Positions 13,976-27,220 of a stretch of DNA of 64,000 nt are shown here, one piece after another. A program made the translations under genes and the position numbers. The stretch covers positions 124,001 to 188,000 of the forward strand of contig JASANH010000997.1 in assembly GCA_030248295.1 (NCBI GenBank), given 5' to 3'. The notes beneath the pieces were generated by a model. The model saw nothing but the letters and a program-made list of their open reading frames with translations. It was not told where the DNA came from and searched no databases. The stretch's first letter is position 1. Each line of letters starts with the position of its first letter. This stretch comes from Mesodorylaimus sp. YZB2_4 (Eukaryota > Nematoda > Enoplea > Dorylaimida > Dorylaimidae).

Positions 13976-16900
13976 TAAACAAAAATCACCACTGTGCTTC
14001 GGAAATGTTCCAGAAAAAAGTCGAGCGTTGCAGTCCTGCTTTACACTGGTGCACAATAAATCGAGTGATAGCCCTGATAACGATGTGCTTGCCCTTCCGA
14101 GAACTTTTGTATACAACTGTCAAAGTTGCTGTACAAAAATACAAAATAATCAGTCAATTTCTCAGCGCCCTTTGATTCCGAAGGCACTCGAAGACAATGT
14201 TTCTTTACGGATCAAAGACACCGGAAGCGGTCACAGTCCACCACGAATCGACCACTACACTTTTCCAGGGCATCATTTGACGCGACGGCCGGTCTGGGCT
14301 TTGTCCAGCCGCCGCGTCCACGCTCCACTTTGATAGGCAGACGATTAAAGAGGTGTATGACAATAAGTAGACTGCGGGACGTCCAACAGACCAAATGTGC
14401 TTGGCACAGTTTATAAAATAGATCCCTGAGTTAAGAGACGACGGTAAGCGGAAAGGGCGCCGCCCCTTTCCCCCGCGCGACTTTGAATCTCTCCAACTGA
14501 TTAGCCGCAGGTGACAAGGCGATAAGGCTGATTAGTCCAGAGTCAGGTGGACGGACTGTCCAGTGTAATGGTATCGGCGAGGCTGGTTGGGTATCAGTGA
14601 TATGGGGCGAAGGTGTGGAGGATCAGATAATCCTGCGATCTACGACGGCCACCACGCGCGGCAAAAACCGACCGCACCCCGGACGGTGTTTGGTAGTGAA
14701 CTCTGGAGCCGGATACTCGAATGGAGCTACGGAATGGAGGCACGTGACGACTCGTGCCTTGGGCGATATTTGGTCGGGTCAATTCGGCGGGCAGGTGCCG
14801 AGTGCCGACAGGCTACAGTTTGAGAATACGTCAGTCGAGATGCGTCATATCACGAGAGATTCGCTTCGTGGCGCGCGCCGTATTTCATCCGACCGTCGCC
14901 GATGCTCCTGACGCGTGTCACCAAGCATTTTGACGTCACCAATCGACGAGACCAGCCGGTCGGCGCCGTCCGAGCATGCTAACGTGCATTGCGAGCCATG
15001 GGAACGGGCCGAGATTGCGGCTCTTGGGCAAACAGGCTTCGCTCCATGTGCCTCTTCAGTCTACATTACGTATTCGTCGTACAGTGCCAATGTGAAGTGG
15101 CCACTGCCTTTGACCGTCCTAGGCCGCTCACGACTAGACCTGTGTTGGGCGATGGCCACGACAACATTTCCCTTGCCTGTCTCCTCATACGCCTACGTCA
15201 CTCGGTAAACAACAATCAGCTCGCAGAACATGAATATGCCCGTGTGGTCTAGCTACGTGCTTAGACGGTCTCATGATTTTGTCAACACGTGTATAGGTTA
15301 CATTCGAGTGCCATACCTCAGAGACCATATGGCCCGAGTGCTGTGGTCACGCCCGTGGCATCATGCCTGAAAGCATGCACTCGTCATTCAACTGCACCTG
15401 GAATGTGACGGGTCATACTCGTGCATGCGACCACTCTGCGAGATGTGCGATCAGATACGAGCCAACGGGCCCGTGACGTTTCATCAAGGCACCTTCAACG
15501 CGACTGTAGGTGACCCAGCAAATATGCCTGCTGCAACTTAGGGGTGAATGTGGCGCCACGAACGGATACGGTGCATGATGGAGTGCAGCTCACTTAAGGC
15601 TCATAATTACGGACTTCCCACGAGCCTTCGTGCTTGCACGCCCGTATATCGATCATGTACATCCTACACGAATTTAGGCCGCTTCTCCCGAAGCTATGAC
15701 TCAAGATTGTTCAAGCCTAACGGTAAAAGGCCGCTCGTCCTGCCTCTGCGTCCACCTCACTCCCACACATTCACGTGCTCCAATTAGCGCAGCTTATCCA
15801 CTAGCCCGTCGGTAATCCAAGTAAGACCCGAGAATGCCATTTTTGGCTCTAGTCAATAATCAAAACCTACTACCCACCTCCTTCCATCAAGCTCAAGAGC
15901 TTAAGTTTTTTCCAGCCACCCCCCACAGAATATGGTCACCTGATCAAGACCATACTGCTATCGGCAATGTACTTTTTCACGATCTTCTGTTGTCACAAAG
16001 TTCCACCAATTTGCCAACAATCTCAGCACAGCCTGATGTTCACAACATAGTAAGAGTCAAGGTTTTATTTCGTCTCGATCATCAGTCTGGTGTTCATTTG
16101 ACACACGCACTTGAAATACGCGCGACTGTGCTTGCAGGACATGACAGTGAGTCCGGCCGATTTACACGTTAGTTCACAAGTCGATTTCCGGAAACAACGT
16201 GTTCGAAGACTTCTGTCCGGCACCAATGCATGACCATATGAAAACGGGAACAAGAAACTCCTCTTCTGCGTTATTGAACTATCTAAGGTGAAGAAGAACG
16301 GTCAAAGGGTCACAAAACGTCACTTAAGATATCACTTGCCTGATGGAGGCGGCAAGTCGGGTGCTGAGCATCCATGGCAAACGGGTGTCACTGAAGGGGA
16401 GGTTAGAAACGGTTAGAAAAGTGGTGATAAGGAGGGCTTGTACAAGAACGCGTACTTCGAAACATCTGAACTTCGACCGGTAATAGACTCATACAGAGAA
16501 GTACAAATGCCCAGAACATTTTTTGACGTTCGGGCAGCTGGCAAGGCGGTGGCCTTTTATGGAATCAGTGGTTTGTCTCTAACGAGCGATTTGCCAGCCA
16601 GTCGACGCAAATCGGAATCTTTGTTGCTTTTCTAGACCGCCTCGCGGGGATCGTGGGTGGAGAAGTTAGGCAACGGCTGGCGAGTGTCCCACATGGCATC
16701 GGCCAAGCCGTCCTCGACCGATTGGTCGATTTTGCTTTGAGCAAGTACATCCATCCTCGGGGATAAGCGACGACGGCGGTGAATTTGGAAAGCCACATTA
16801 ATTTCCGTCCCCGCCCACGAATCTACGTCAGCGGGTCTAACAGAGAAAAAACTTTTCAACCATCTTTGTATAGCAGTAACTATCCGAAATGGGCGGGGAG

Positions 16901-19364
16901 AAAAGTTCCGAAGAGTTGGCCATCGTCGCCATACATTCGAATGAGTCCCACCTAATTAAGTGTGTACCGGTCATTTCGATGCAGTGGCTTGCACAACTGG
17001 CCGGCACTTACAGCCCTATTAATATTCTGCTCCAGTGACGTCAATCGAGTCATTCTAAAAGAGAGAAAATGAAAAGCTTCCATTTGCGCTCACGCCATTT
17101 GCACGTGAACGAGCGCAGCGGGACCCTCGCGCAACGGAAATGTGTTTGCATCTGAAATTGGTGCCCATTTACGAAAAGTTCAATTAGCATGAACCAGACT
17201 CATGCTCACACAGTCGACGACGCCAGCATGTTTGTAAGCACTCTCTCCTCGGCTCCTCCCGTGCCAAGCACCCCGTTCACGTTGGCAGCTAAGGGACGGC
17301 GGAAAGAGGTGGTAGGAGGAAAGCATTTTTGACGATCCCGGGTTATGCTGGAGTCGGAAGAAAGAAGAAAGTCAAATGCGGAATTCTTTGTGTCAACCAA
17401 TTTCCGAGCAAATACTCGAGTTGCAGAAGCCCATAAAAATTACAGTTCGATAATGCCAGCCCCTGACAGATTGTTCAATGGAGCAGCAGACAGCGTTGGT
17501 GTAATCGTAATGCAAGAAATGAGGGCTGTGCCTGCCAATCAATCAGCGTCCCAAATGAAATCGGGCCATTAATAAAAGACATGCAGATTTTGCGGGAATG
17601 CAATAATGTCTTGCACCTGTCATCAGACATCATGACGTACAGATGGCCCTTTCTGCTTCGACTCATCGTCAGCCTTAGAGTGTCACAGCTTGTTTGATAA
17701 CCCTGCTTGTCCTCCTCCGTCGGAATAGTTAAAGAGATGATCGATTTGCAACACTGGCGACTTACTCGCTGGTCCCCTTCGCCGTGGTATTATTAGGGCC
17801 CACACTGTACTGTACTGTACGCGCAGTCAAGCCCCAGTACTCTTTACTAATACATAATGTTCAATAGCCGCACCTCCTGGGCGATTCCGAATGCTTGCAC
17901 CCGTTGCTGTAAACACAAGCTGGGATTTTACTGATTGAATCCAAGGATAATATCTTTGGTTTTCTCCCCCCCCCCCCCCCCGAAACGAGGTTCGGCCCTG
18001 GACACGGACTGGGCAACTCCAAACAAGATAAGTTGTCAGGACACGGACTAGACAAAGTCTGCTCACCATTGTCCTTCCCATGTGTAACCAGCATCCCTGG
18101 CGGTTGGGAGTAATCGATACGCTCCCCTGGCTGGGACGTCAACCTCTTCGGTTGATGTTTCTAGGGCAGGTATAGTCGCGAGACTTGCCTTCCTCCTTCC
18201 CTCCAGAGACTTCGGTCTCGACTATCTCCCGCCGCCTAAGTGCGCTGGTTACACAAGTTCTTATTTCGTGTTAATCCTGGGCAGACTACTCGAAAACCAG
18301 GTAGAAATCGGTGCTCCGCGTAGCTCCAGGTATTTCCACGCGCACTAACTGCATCAGTCAACGAGGCAGTCAGTTCAGGCAGAGGATACATGTGCAGCCA
18401 TACCTGGTAGGTGCAGAAGAGAATGTGTGCGCTAGAAAAAAGCTCCGACTGTAGCAGGCGAGGCAAGTCGCGAATATATCTGCGGCTGAAGCAGCAACCG
18501 GGCTGCAACTGCAACTGCTTATGAGTAAAGCAATTTCTTAGACCTAAGCTACAGCTAAGTGCCTTTAGTCGAAGGGTAGCAAGTACAGTAACATCTCCCT
18601 TGCCACAGAGGTCTTGTATTCTTTCTTCGCCGTCTTCAGCGACCATGGCGGACGCGAAGTGGCTCAGTAACGTTATTGTGCTTCTCAGCCTCTCGATTCC
18701 ATATGCACGTCGAAGATGCAATAATTAGCTAAACAGTTGCCCCGGAATCGAAGAAAACCGTACTGGATTTCAGCGATAATGAGCGGGTCGGTGCGGCCGT
18801 CGTTTGCGCGTTGTTATCGTTGTCTTCGCGACTAAAGATCACAAGCCTACATGGCGGAATTAAAGGAATCGTACCGAGGAAGCTGGCGGATATGTCGAGA
18901 ATCAGCGACTCAATTGGAGCTTTGGCCGTATCACGGGCCTTCGGCGATCACCACTTGCGTACCAAGATTTGAGCAAGTGTCCCATATCGTCAGCCCTCAA
19001 CCTGGCGTTTACGTTGAACGCGATGTATCGACATCGAGTAAAGTAAAGACGAATTCATTCTTGAGTTGCGATCGGATTTTATGAGAAGCGAATTGAAGCC
19101 CCGAAGAGCCAATTCGCATTGATGTTTCAAAGGACTTGATCTATGTTACAACACACCAGCTGTTCATGTGTTTTTCTGGCATGACATGACCGATTCATGT
19201 AAAGATTACCGAGCTTGCAAAGCGATTGGACCCGCATTTCGACTGTTGCTTACAGTTTGTCTGCACCCTGTTGACGATGAACCCTCACACGAGCAACACA
19301 TTTGCACACACACATCGCAAGACCAGTCAACATAGTTTTCGCGATATTGATCGCTCGAGCGAGC
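13976..19364. other. Long gene-poor stretch upstream of cky-1/NPAS4
   Basis: About 5.4 kb without a supportable gene. Scattered open frames (for example 18236-18721 on the minus strand, 161 codons) lack motifs, partners or consistent splice sites. Visible features are two further isolated CRE palindromes (14931-14938 and 17036-17043), a CACGTG E-box near 14741, and a 16-nt poly-C run at 17966-17981. A segment near 18081-18165 resembles one near 27633-27680 in the SINE region. Part of this stretch is probably the cky-1 promoter. Confidence 0.4.
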
Positions 19365-20535
19365 TTAGCTCTTCAGACTTTCGGCCTCGAGGAACACCTC
19401 CCATTCCAACTGGTCTCCGTCCTTCTCTGGCTTTTTCCGACGATCCTCCAATTTGCGCATGGCCTTTTCGAGCAGGTCGTAGTCGGGGTCGGACGAGTAG
19501 TGCAGTTTCGAGATGTGTGCGTGCAGCTCGAGGAACTCGACTGGGCACCCGTTCATCAGGTCTTCTGGATGGCCGTTCATTTCCTCTTTCAAGGCACCCA
19601 CGCGTTTGATTTGTTCCCTCATCGGCAGCGTGCGAGCCTGGAACGAGAAGTGCACACCAGGGAAGCTGGTGCCAAAAAACATCAGTCACTTACAGCAAGC
19701 ATCTCGTCCTCCCAGGGCAGCCGACCGACAGTCAACTCGGTGATGACGTACAGCCAGGACCAGAGATCGTCCGCCCTCGACGTCTCCTCGTTTCGGTGGC
19801 ACGTTATCGAAGCGTAGCGCATCGTTCCACGAAAGCCGGCTCGTTCCCGGGGTCGTCGCAGCCTGCCGTCTTCGTCGTGCCTGTACTGCCGACACAGTCC
19901 GAAGTCGAGCAAATACAGTTCGCGGTACTTGGGCGGTCGACCGATGGCCAGATTGGGCGGCTTGATGTCGCGGTGGAGGTAGCTGAAAGGACGAGCTGTG
20001 CCTACATGAGTAAGTGAAAGTGGGACGATGCGTACTTGATTTCGTGCATCTCCTTCAGTCCCTGCAGACTCCCGATGGCCACGTGCGCCACTGTCCTCGG
20101 CCTGAACTTGCCCTTACATCTTCGCTTGAGGTCGTTCAGATTGGGGCCTACCAACGACGTGACCATGTAGTGCACCCGATCTGTCTTGCCGGCAGTGACG
20201 AACTTTGTGAAGTGCTGCGATGACTTGGCCCGCAATCGACGGAGAATGTTCACGTCCATTTTGAGAACTTGCTCGTGAGAAGGCGCCTTGGTCGACTCGA
20301 CCTGCAAGCAACTCATTCCTCTCACCAAGCGCAAAACAAACGCGGGACTCACCTTCATTGCGAACGTTTCATTGGAACTGGACTTGACGTCCTTGACTTC
20401 GTAGACGGCACCGAAGCCGCCCTCGCCCAGAACACGCGTCACTTCCCATCGATTGTCCACGATTTCGTTGAGGGCAATGAATCGATCCGGGTCTCGGACT
20501 TCCTTCTGTCGGGTCGTCATTCTTCTTTCCGTCAC
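19365..20535 (-). CDS. TTBK-like (casein kinase 1 superfamily) protein kinase
   Basis: Four exons in phase: 20535-20353, 20301-20036, 19982-19694, 19637-19365, giving 336 residues. All kinase landmarks are intact: glycine loop GEGGFGAVYEV, ATP-binding lysine K61 (FAMK), catalytic loop YLHRDIKPPN (D155, N160), DFG at 176-178 (LFDFGLCRQY), and the TTBK-type segment GTMRYASITCHRN...DDLWSWLYVITELTVGRLPW. The protein is little more than the kinase domain. That matches the greatly expanded nematode tau-tubulin-kinase-like group (many expressed in the male germ line) rather than vertebrate TTBK1/2 with long tails. An alternative start at residue 6 (MTTRQKEV) is possible. Substrate unknown. Confidence 0.9.
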
Positions 20536-21810
20536 AAGCAGCTCGACTGAACATCAATTCCCGCACGCCACCGCACAGCACGCAACAACTGACTGTTAGC
20601 CGACTGAACGTGTTAACAGATTGCTTGACAATTTTTTCAGATAAGTTACTTATGACGCATGTGTACTGTACACTGACATGACGAGGTAAGTCTTCGCTGC
20701 ATTGTGTACACTGTCTATTCAGCTGCCCGAAAGCCCTCTGTCAAAACTAGACAGTAGGACCGACGACACGGCCATCTTTAGCTTTATAATGGTTAGCCCG
20801 ACCCTTACGATTAGGGATACGTGTAGGAAGCGCCATACCTGTTAGTCGGTGTGGCAACGTGGATACGTAACTGAGCCGACTAACGCTGAAGATTACCGAT
20901 CTGGTTGGCGATTCTCTTTCAAGTATTCAAATCGGTGACACATAACTTCGCACAGTGAACTGTAAGGGAGTGCCCTGCATTTGGTAGGTTGATCGCACTA
21001 CATTCTGCACAGTGCCAGACTTGCCTGAGGGGGGAGGCTAAAAACTCATATGCTATGCTTAGTTAGTTTACGCAAGAGATGGATGCGAGCCGAACGGACG
21101 GTCCCTCTTCGACTAGTTGAACCAAGTCTTATGCTTATATGGCCTTTTGGCGCCGCCATTCAATCTACAGTGACGCTCATTCGTACAACCCCATCCACAA
21201 AAAAATATATCACAGCTGCCCTTGGTGGGACCCACAGGCATATGGACGTACATATGTGACCGGAAGCTTCGGATGGACCCCTGGAAGAAGTAATCGAGGG
21301 CTGTCACGAGGAAATCGAGTAAGCATCTTATCCCTTGTTGCCAATGGCCCTTGTTGTCGATAGGAAAGATCGGCTGAACCCTAGCTGATGCCTCGTGTTA
21401 ATCTCATTTACGCATTAATGCGTCCAGCGAGGCTCTGTAAGGTAGGGTTGAAGCTAGCTACTAAATACAGTATACAAAGTAGGCTTTTGTGCATTGATTA
21501 GTGCAGCACCCCATGTGAACTGTATTCAAAATTTAAAATTCGCGCTCTTTTGCTACCTGCGCGCTGGAGTGCGCCTTGGAACTGTAAAGTACTGTAGAGA
21601 TGACTTCCCATCATTCCCATTTCAATTCTTCCGGAAAGTTCGCGCGTGTCGGGAGGAATTAGTTGGATGACGCATCGACTTTGGCACCTATAAACTGGTC
21701 TCGAAATATCGGTGAGGGCTTTCTTGGCGTTCGCAGTCGCTGTGCCTCCAAAAACACTCCAAGGCTTAGTCACGAACGCGCTGCCCGTTTTGAGTTCCGA
21801 GGCTTCGAAA
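20536..21810. other. Intergenic region between TTBK-like kinase and BAG2
   Basis: About 1.3 kb between divergent genes, so it should contain both promoters. No coding frame, RNA gene or repeat was recognised. Confidence 0.4.
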
Positions 21811-23225
21811 ATGTCTGGACATCAACCGCCCGCTTATGGTGCTAGTGAACACGTTCTAGCGTATGGTCGATCAAGCATGCAACGACAAGCGCCATCGTTT
21901 GCTCGTCGGGAATCGTCTTCTTTAGAAGAAATTGGCGATCGCTTAGTGGCCATGTTGGACGAAATCGAGAAAAGGGTCGAAAACTTGCGAGAAACAGCGG
22001 CGTTAATGGAACAAGAGAAAGAAAGTTTGATCGAGATGCTCAACACAGTTCAGATGAACAAGGATATGTTGCGGCTGAGTGTCAGTAAGTAGTTCTTGTG
22101 ATTTGGATATCCCTATTCCGGGTAAAAAACGGGTTGCGCATTCTAAGAGTTCACGAAGAGCTTGATTGACTGATCTAAATAGGCCGAAATGAACGTGGTG
22201 GTGCGCATGCTGCTCGTGGGGTTAGTACAATAGCTGCTGATACTCAGTCCCGTTGATATCTGGCACTGACCCAATTTTAGGCGAGAAAGAAGACATCGAT
22301 GCAACGACTAACCGCCTACTGAGCCGTTGTCGTACAGTAGAGGTCAATGTAAGCACTCCTCGAAATCACGATCAAGTGGGTACTTGTGCAAGTCTGCTTT
22401 CGACCACATTATGTGACGTACTTTTGTTTAGGAACGATCGCTGAAAGCTGTCAACGAACAAATTGAAGAGCTTATTGCAAAGCTTCAAGAAGATATCGCC
22501 AATTCGCGTCAGGTGAGTAAACTTTCGCCACTCTCATTTGTCTTTCAAGTGTAATGTGATTTGATGCCCGGTAGGCGACAATGTTTAGAATCCAGTCATA
22601 GGATTTTCTGTACACACTTGAGCGGTTTAAAGGCGTGTGGTAAGGAATACCCTTAAATACAGCCGGTTCTACTGTATGGGTTTGAAGACAAAGTCGATGC
22701 AGTGGGCTTATCTATTTTGCCAACCTTTCAGCATGTGAACGCTGCTACCTTTGTTGCCGTCTTTGTCCGACCAGGTGATCTATGCCGCTACACTGCGCAG
22801 AATTCTCTTTGGCTAGCTTGTATTTTTAACGCATTTCCCAACCAAATATCATGAAAATTTGCATAGAGGACTTGCTGCCGCTCAGGTTCGTAACTAGACA
22901 AAATGCAACTTGACTTGTTACTGGTGGTGCTCAGTGAACAAGACTTAGCAGTGGTCCTTGATTAAACTGGCCAATGACCAATTATTTTGTTGCATTTGGA
23001 CCGTGCCCTTCATTCTTAACTGACTGTTCCCTTTTTCAGATTTGTCGACGTTTCTTAAACGCTTGCAATCCGAATCAACCAGATGGTCCGATCGATCAGC
23101 GCTTTCAATCGGTGCTTATTGGTTGTACCGCTGATGATCAAAAGAAGGTTCGTCGACGATTGGAACAAATCTCGCAATTGATCGATCGTGCTGACAAAAC
23201 TGTCGCCCAGGCTTCCGTGCATTGA
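21811..23225 (+). CDS. BAG2: BAG domain co-chaperone, BAG2 type
   Basis: Four exons in phase: 21811-22084, 22281-22375, 22432-22512, 23040-23225, giving 211 residues, the same length as human BAG2. The first exon encodes a flexible start followed by a coiled coil (SLEEIGDRLVAMLDEIEKRV, then EKESLIEMLNTVQ). The second has TTNRLLSRCRTVEVNVSTPR, matching the BAG2 [20 protein letters not shown] block. The last exon has the BAG2-specific C-terminus (PIDQRFQSVLIGCTADDQKK, then VRRRLEQI). BAG2 is an Hsp70 nucleotide-exchange factor that restrains CHIP ubiquitin-ligase activity. The worm orthologue is unc-23, needed for muscle attachment. Intron 3 is 527 nt; the others are short. Confidence 0.93.
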
Positions 23226-23910
23226 CATTGATAGCTTTTCTCTTTAAGCAGCTTCTTACTTATTCAGATACCTTGAAATTGTTTTGGGGCTTTGTTTATC
23301 CTCGGTTGGTTGCTAAATCTTGCATTATTTGAATTGTTAGTTGTCACTCAAATTTTAGTACCAGACGACTACAGTTGCCAGTAATACGGGAGTGGAGTCG
23401 GGAGCGTTGATGGTTTTTATGCGTGCCTATAGACTGAGGTTTTCCAGCCAAATTTTTGTTCCTTTGTGTTTTATTTTCCATTTTTATTCCTTTTTATTGA
23501 CGCTTATCCATTTGCATTTTTCATGTGTTTCCGTCCCACGTTGACTCTTTCCAAAAAAGTAAAGATTTTTATGAAGTTTAGTCATGCTTGGAGTCGTGGT
23601 GGCGTTGTGTCGCAGATTACCGTTTTTTTGAAAATGAACTAGCGCGACTGGGCGGAGAGGGGATCCTGCGTTCTTAAGTGCACGTGCTGTGCAGCGATTG
23701 CTGCCAGCCCCGCCTCCCAGCTAGGCAGCTCACAGCATTGTCCTTCAGTGCAAACTTGGCGTGCGGTGGGAAGGTCGTCGGGCGGGTAGAAAAGATCGAA
23801 GGTTGGTACCAGCTGCATAGTCTTACTGCGGCGTGGGGTCTGACGAGTGAGTTGATTGTAACCTACAGGACGTTTTGTCTTTTAGAATTTGGAATTCTTT
23901 GTGAGTAAAA
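23226..23910. other. Intergenic region between BAG2 and CHP1
   Basis: About 0.7 kb. It holds the BAG2 3'UTR and the CHP1 leader. A T-rich acceptor (gttttgtcttttag) ends at 23885, 25 nt before the CHP1 start, and could be a 5'UTR or spliced-leader acceptor. Confidence 0.4.
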
Positions 23911-25106
23911 ATGGGGAACAATCCGTCCTTGATGCTTCAAGCTGAAGAAATTGAAGAGATTGAAAGGGAAACTGGATGTATGTCGGTGAGATGAAAATTA
24001 GAGGATGGGAGAAGAATCTGTTTGTTTTTAGTTTCAAAGAATCAAATTCTGCGATTGTACAGCCGTTTTACCAATTTGGATAAAAGTTCGAGTGGTTCGT
24101 TGGCGTAAGTGGGATTTTGTCGATAAGAATAAACAAGAAATCGAGTTTTAATTTTTAGAAAAGATGATTTCTTACGCATACCAGAATTGGCTATTAATCC
24201 GTTGGGAGATCGTATTGTCAGTGCTTTCTTTACGGAAAAGTAAGTGGTTATTTCTTCGTGTTTTAGCATAGTCTATTTTACTTCAAATGTTTCCTTGCAG
24301 TGGAGACGAAGACCGCGTCAATTTCCGCCAGTTCATGCGAGTTTTGGCTCGTTTTCGACCTATTAAACGCCGAAAGCCAGGTCCATTGAATTCACGAGAT
24401 GATAAACTTCAATTTGCCTTCAGCATGTAAGGAAGGTAGACTTGGAAGAATGCTATCTAGTTCACGCGATGCTGTTTTAGGTACGACCTGAATAACGATG
24501 GCTATATAACAAAGGTAAGTGGGCTGCGCGTTGGGTATCTCCGATAATGGCACCAAGTTCGAGCAAGTGGCTGGCTGGCAGCTGTTTCAATAGCTAGGTC
24601 GGGTTCCCAGCCTAATGCTAGGCCACTTTAGCTGCCTGGAAAGGAGAGGGGAATTAGCTACGGCTGGAAGGAATTTGTATGACAGTTATTCGATTGCTCA
24701 CTCTCGTCTGCATGTCAGAATGAAAACCTATTGAGTCACCGAACTGTTTCAGTGCTGGCAGGCAGGCAGGGGGATAGGACAGGTGTAGCTTGGAGATAAG
24801 AAACTCTCTGCGATACTGTAGAGCTCTGTTATATCGCTATGGGTTTTGTTTTAGGATGAACTGTTGACGATTCTGCAAATGATGGTCGGAGCAAATATTT
24901 CCAATGAACAGGTAAAAAATAATGAAATTTATCAATTTTTTGGAATTACGTCTCGTATTGTTCTATTTTAGCTTCAAAGCATTGCAGATCGCACGATTGT
25001 CGAAGCGGATCTTGATCACGATGGAAAAATATCATTGGAAGAATTCAAGACAGCAATGGAAAAAACGGAAATCGAACAGAAAATGTCCATTCGATTTTTA
25101 CATTAA
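23911..25106 (+). CDS. CHP1: Calcineurin B homologous protein (CHP1/PBO-1)
   Basis: Seven exons in phase: 23911-23977, 24032-24104, 24159-24239, 24301-24426, 24481-24514, 24855-24911, 24972-25106, giving 190 residues (human CHP1 195). The start MGNN fits N-myristoylation at Gly2. Family marks are [20 protein letters not shown], then [13 protein letters not shown], and the C-terminus [10 protein letters not shown], which separates CHP1 from calcineurin B itself. EF-hands 3 ([12 protein letters not shown]) and 4 ([12 protein letters not shown]) have full calcium ligands. The first two are degenerate, as in the family. CHP1 is an obligate partner of Na+/H+ exchangers at membranes. The worm orthologue pbo-1 controls gut proton signalling. 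Exon 5 is only 34 nt. The donor of exon 1 was chosen for phase (GGAT before GTATGT). Confidence 0.93.
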
Positions 25107-27220
25107 TGACCAAGCAGCATTTTTTCGATTGCCTGTACGATAGTATGCCGGTGTAGCACATTTTCGCTTTATTATTTGTTTACTAGGTTATGGGGTAAGA
25201 TTGTTCGTGACTGGTTCGCTTGGCTACTACTCCACTCCCTATTCTATTGTACTATCAAATACGGCCTGTATGCCTTCGTGGTCGGAATTATGACTTCTCA
25301 TCCAAGTCAGTGTAGGCGCGGCATGGCCTGAAAGTTTGCTTAACCAAGTGTTGACACAAGGTTAATACCCGTGTCCTGGTTTATGTCGGTGTGCATGCTT
25401 GGGTGATCTTTATGGCTCGTGCAAGGAAAACGCGGACGGGCTTGCTCCTTCACTGTAGCGACTGGCAGGCCATCTAGTAAATGCACAGTCCATCTGACAA
25501 TCAGACACGAAAGAACTACGCGCTGGCTGGGGAATGTGTGTGTCTTCCAGGGTGAGTGCTCTGGAACTTACCGTTGGTGCACGGCCAACTAGTTCACACT
25601 CTGAGATAAATTCGATCTGTCATGTTCATGTTTTACCGGATGAGCGGGCAAATAACAATAAATGACTCCCGGGTTGCGAGTCGAATAAGTGCAACAGGCT
25701 GAATGGCGGTACATTGGGGTCAGTGATATCCAAAATATCCCAGGCAGGCCTCCTAGACGTAGGAGCCAGAGACATCAACCCGACGGGTTTCTGCCCTCGC
25801 CTGGAGAGTGTATCGACCGGGCTACGAAGGCGCCAATACATTAGCGGCCAACAGGCAACCAATCTTCCCGGAGGCCTAACACTCCTATTACACAAGCACG
25901 CACTGTAACTGTGTATGCTGTGGGGGAGGGGGAAGCCTAACCCGCTAGGCCACGAGCCGGATCTGTCAATCCAAGACACTGTGTACCTAATCTGCGCGGA
26001 CGCTTGTTGCGATTTCCTGAGCCAGCAGATTTTGGAAATCAAACCTTTCTTGCCTCCCAAAGGAAGAAGCTGGAACTGTGTCTCCGATGCGGCCCACAGT
26101 CCACGCCGGCTTCAAGCAAAACGGATCTGTAAGAATCCGCGGTGGCTCATTTGGTAAAGTCGTTGGTCCCGGATTGCTTTGGCCAGCGACCCTGAATGGG
26201 AGGCCGCAGTTCTGTTCCGGCTGTGGACTGCAGTTTAGTTAGCCCGTTCTCACGCCAGAGTGGGAACTGGTCTTCGACGGCGATTTAGAAAGTCCATCGC
26301 TGGCCTTGCACACCTGGCTCTGGGCGACTAACCCAGCACTGTCAAGTGGAGGATGCGGGAACGAGCAGATAGCCATCTGGTTCTCGAGTACTAGTCAGGT
26401 CGGACCCTCCCTTCTCGCCCAGCATTATCCTGGGACGCTGGTGCTGTCACAGGATGCCCTCGTGTGCAGGTGCTCCCAGTGGAGACGCACGGAGGGAAGC
26501 TGCTGTGAGAGCTGGTCACCTCGCGGGCTCGCTGATAGGCGAACCGGGTTGGAAGTCCCGAGGGGATCCAGGGCTGCACGAGGCCCTACTTACAAAAACT
26601 TTAAAAAGGGATCCATGACGTACAAGCTCATGATGGCGCATACAGAGCCGCGTATGGAAACCAAGCCACGCATGGAACTTTCTATGCTACTGATGAACTT
26701 TAGTGCCCGACGAGGCGACGAGCGCATGCAAATAGGCTGTGGACGACGACTGTAACGTAGGCACTCCAGTAAACTGGGTGATGCTATCAGACTAGGTACC
26801 TATTTTGGTGGTATAAGTTGGTGAGAGGGCTTTGCTGGGCTCACTGTGTTAGGACTTTTCCGTTTCAGGCACCTGGAATTCTTGGGGGGGGGGGGGGGGG
26901 TGGGGCTAGGGTGATCGGCTCGATGAGGAGGAGCCTGGAAAGTATAAGAGAGGCTCCTCTGGCAGGATGAGATGCTCTCGCTTGATTCAACGTTTTCTGT
27001 TCTAATTCTTGGGGAGCCACCTTTCGAATTCGTCCATCCCATTTGGTAGACCTGTGGTGCGGGCCAAGCACCAGCCAGTGACTTTGATTACACTCGAAAG
27101 GGGTCTACGGTCGTCGTTTCCCTGGCTCACACTGGAAGAGTTAATTGACTCCAGGGCAGGTACTCGACTTGGCTGTGCATAAAATCGAGGACAGTTTGAG
27201 ACGCCGACGCCTAAAGCTGG
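25107..27220. other. Gene-poor, repeat-bearing stretch after CHP1
   Basis: About 2.1 kb without a recognised gene. Open frames at 25626-26060 (minus) and 26306-26755 (plus) have repeat-like composition and no motif. It includes a SINE head fragment at 25931-25960, a second box-A-like segment near 26140-26165 (GGTGGCTCATTTGGTAAAG), and a 17-nt poly-G run at 26884-26900. Confidence 0.4.
25931..25960 (-). repeat. Fragment of the tRNA-Glu-like SINE head
   Basis: Read on the minus strand the segment gives CCGGCTCGTGGCCTAGCGGG followed by TTAGG, matching the 5' end and box A of the copy at 27361. The rest of the element is not recognisable here. Confidence 0.45.

Noticed and set aside
16565..16859. 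Overlapping minus frames upstream of cky-1/NPAS4
   Set aside because: Somewhat protein-like in composition, but no splice signals join them to other exons and no family is recognisable.
18236..18721. 161-codon minus-strand open frame
   Set aside because: No motif, no paralogue, no convincing start context or splice partner. Length is within chance for a GC-moderate region.
25626..26755. Open frames of 144 and 149 codons after CHP1
   Set aside because: They overlap SINE-like pieces and show no protein-like pattern of conserved residues. Treated as repeat-derived.
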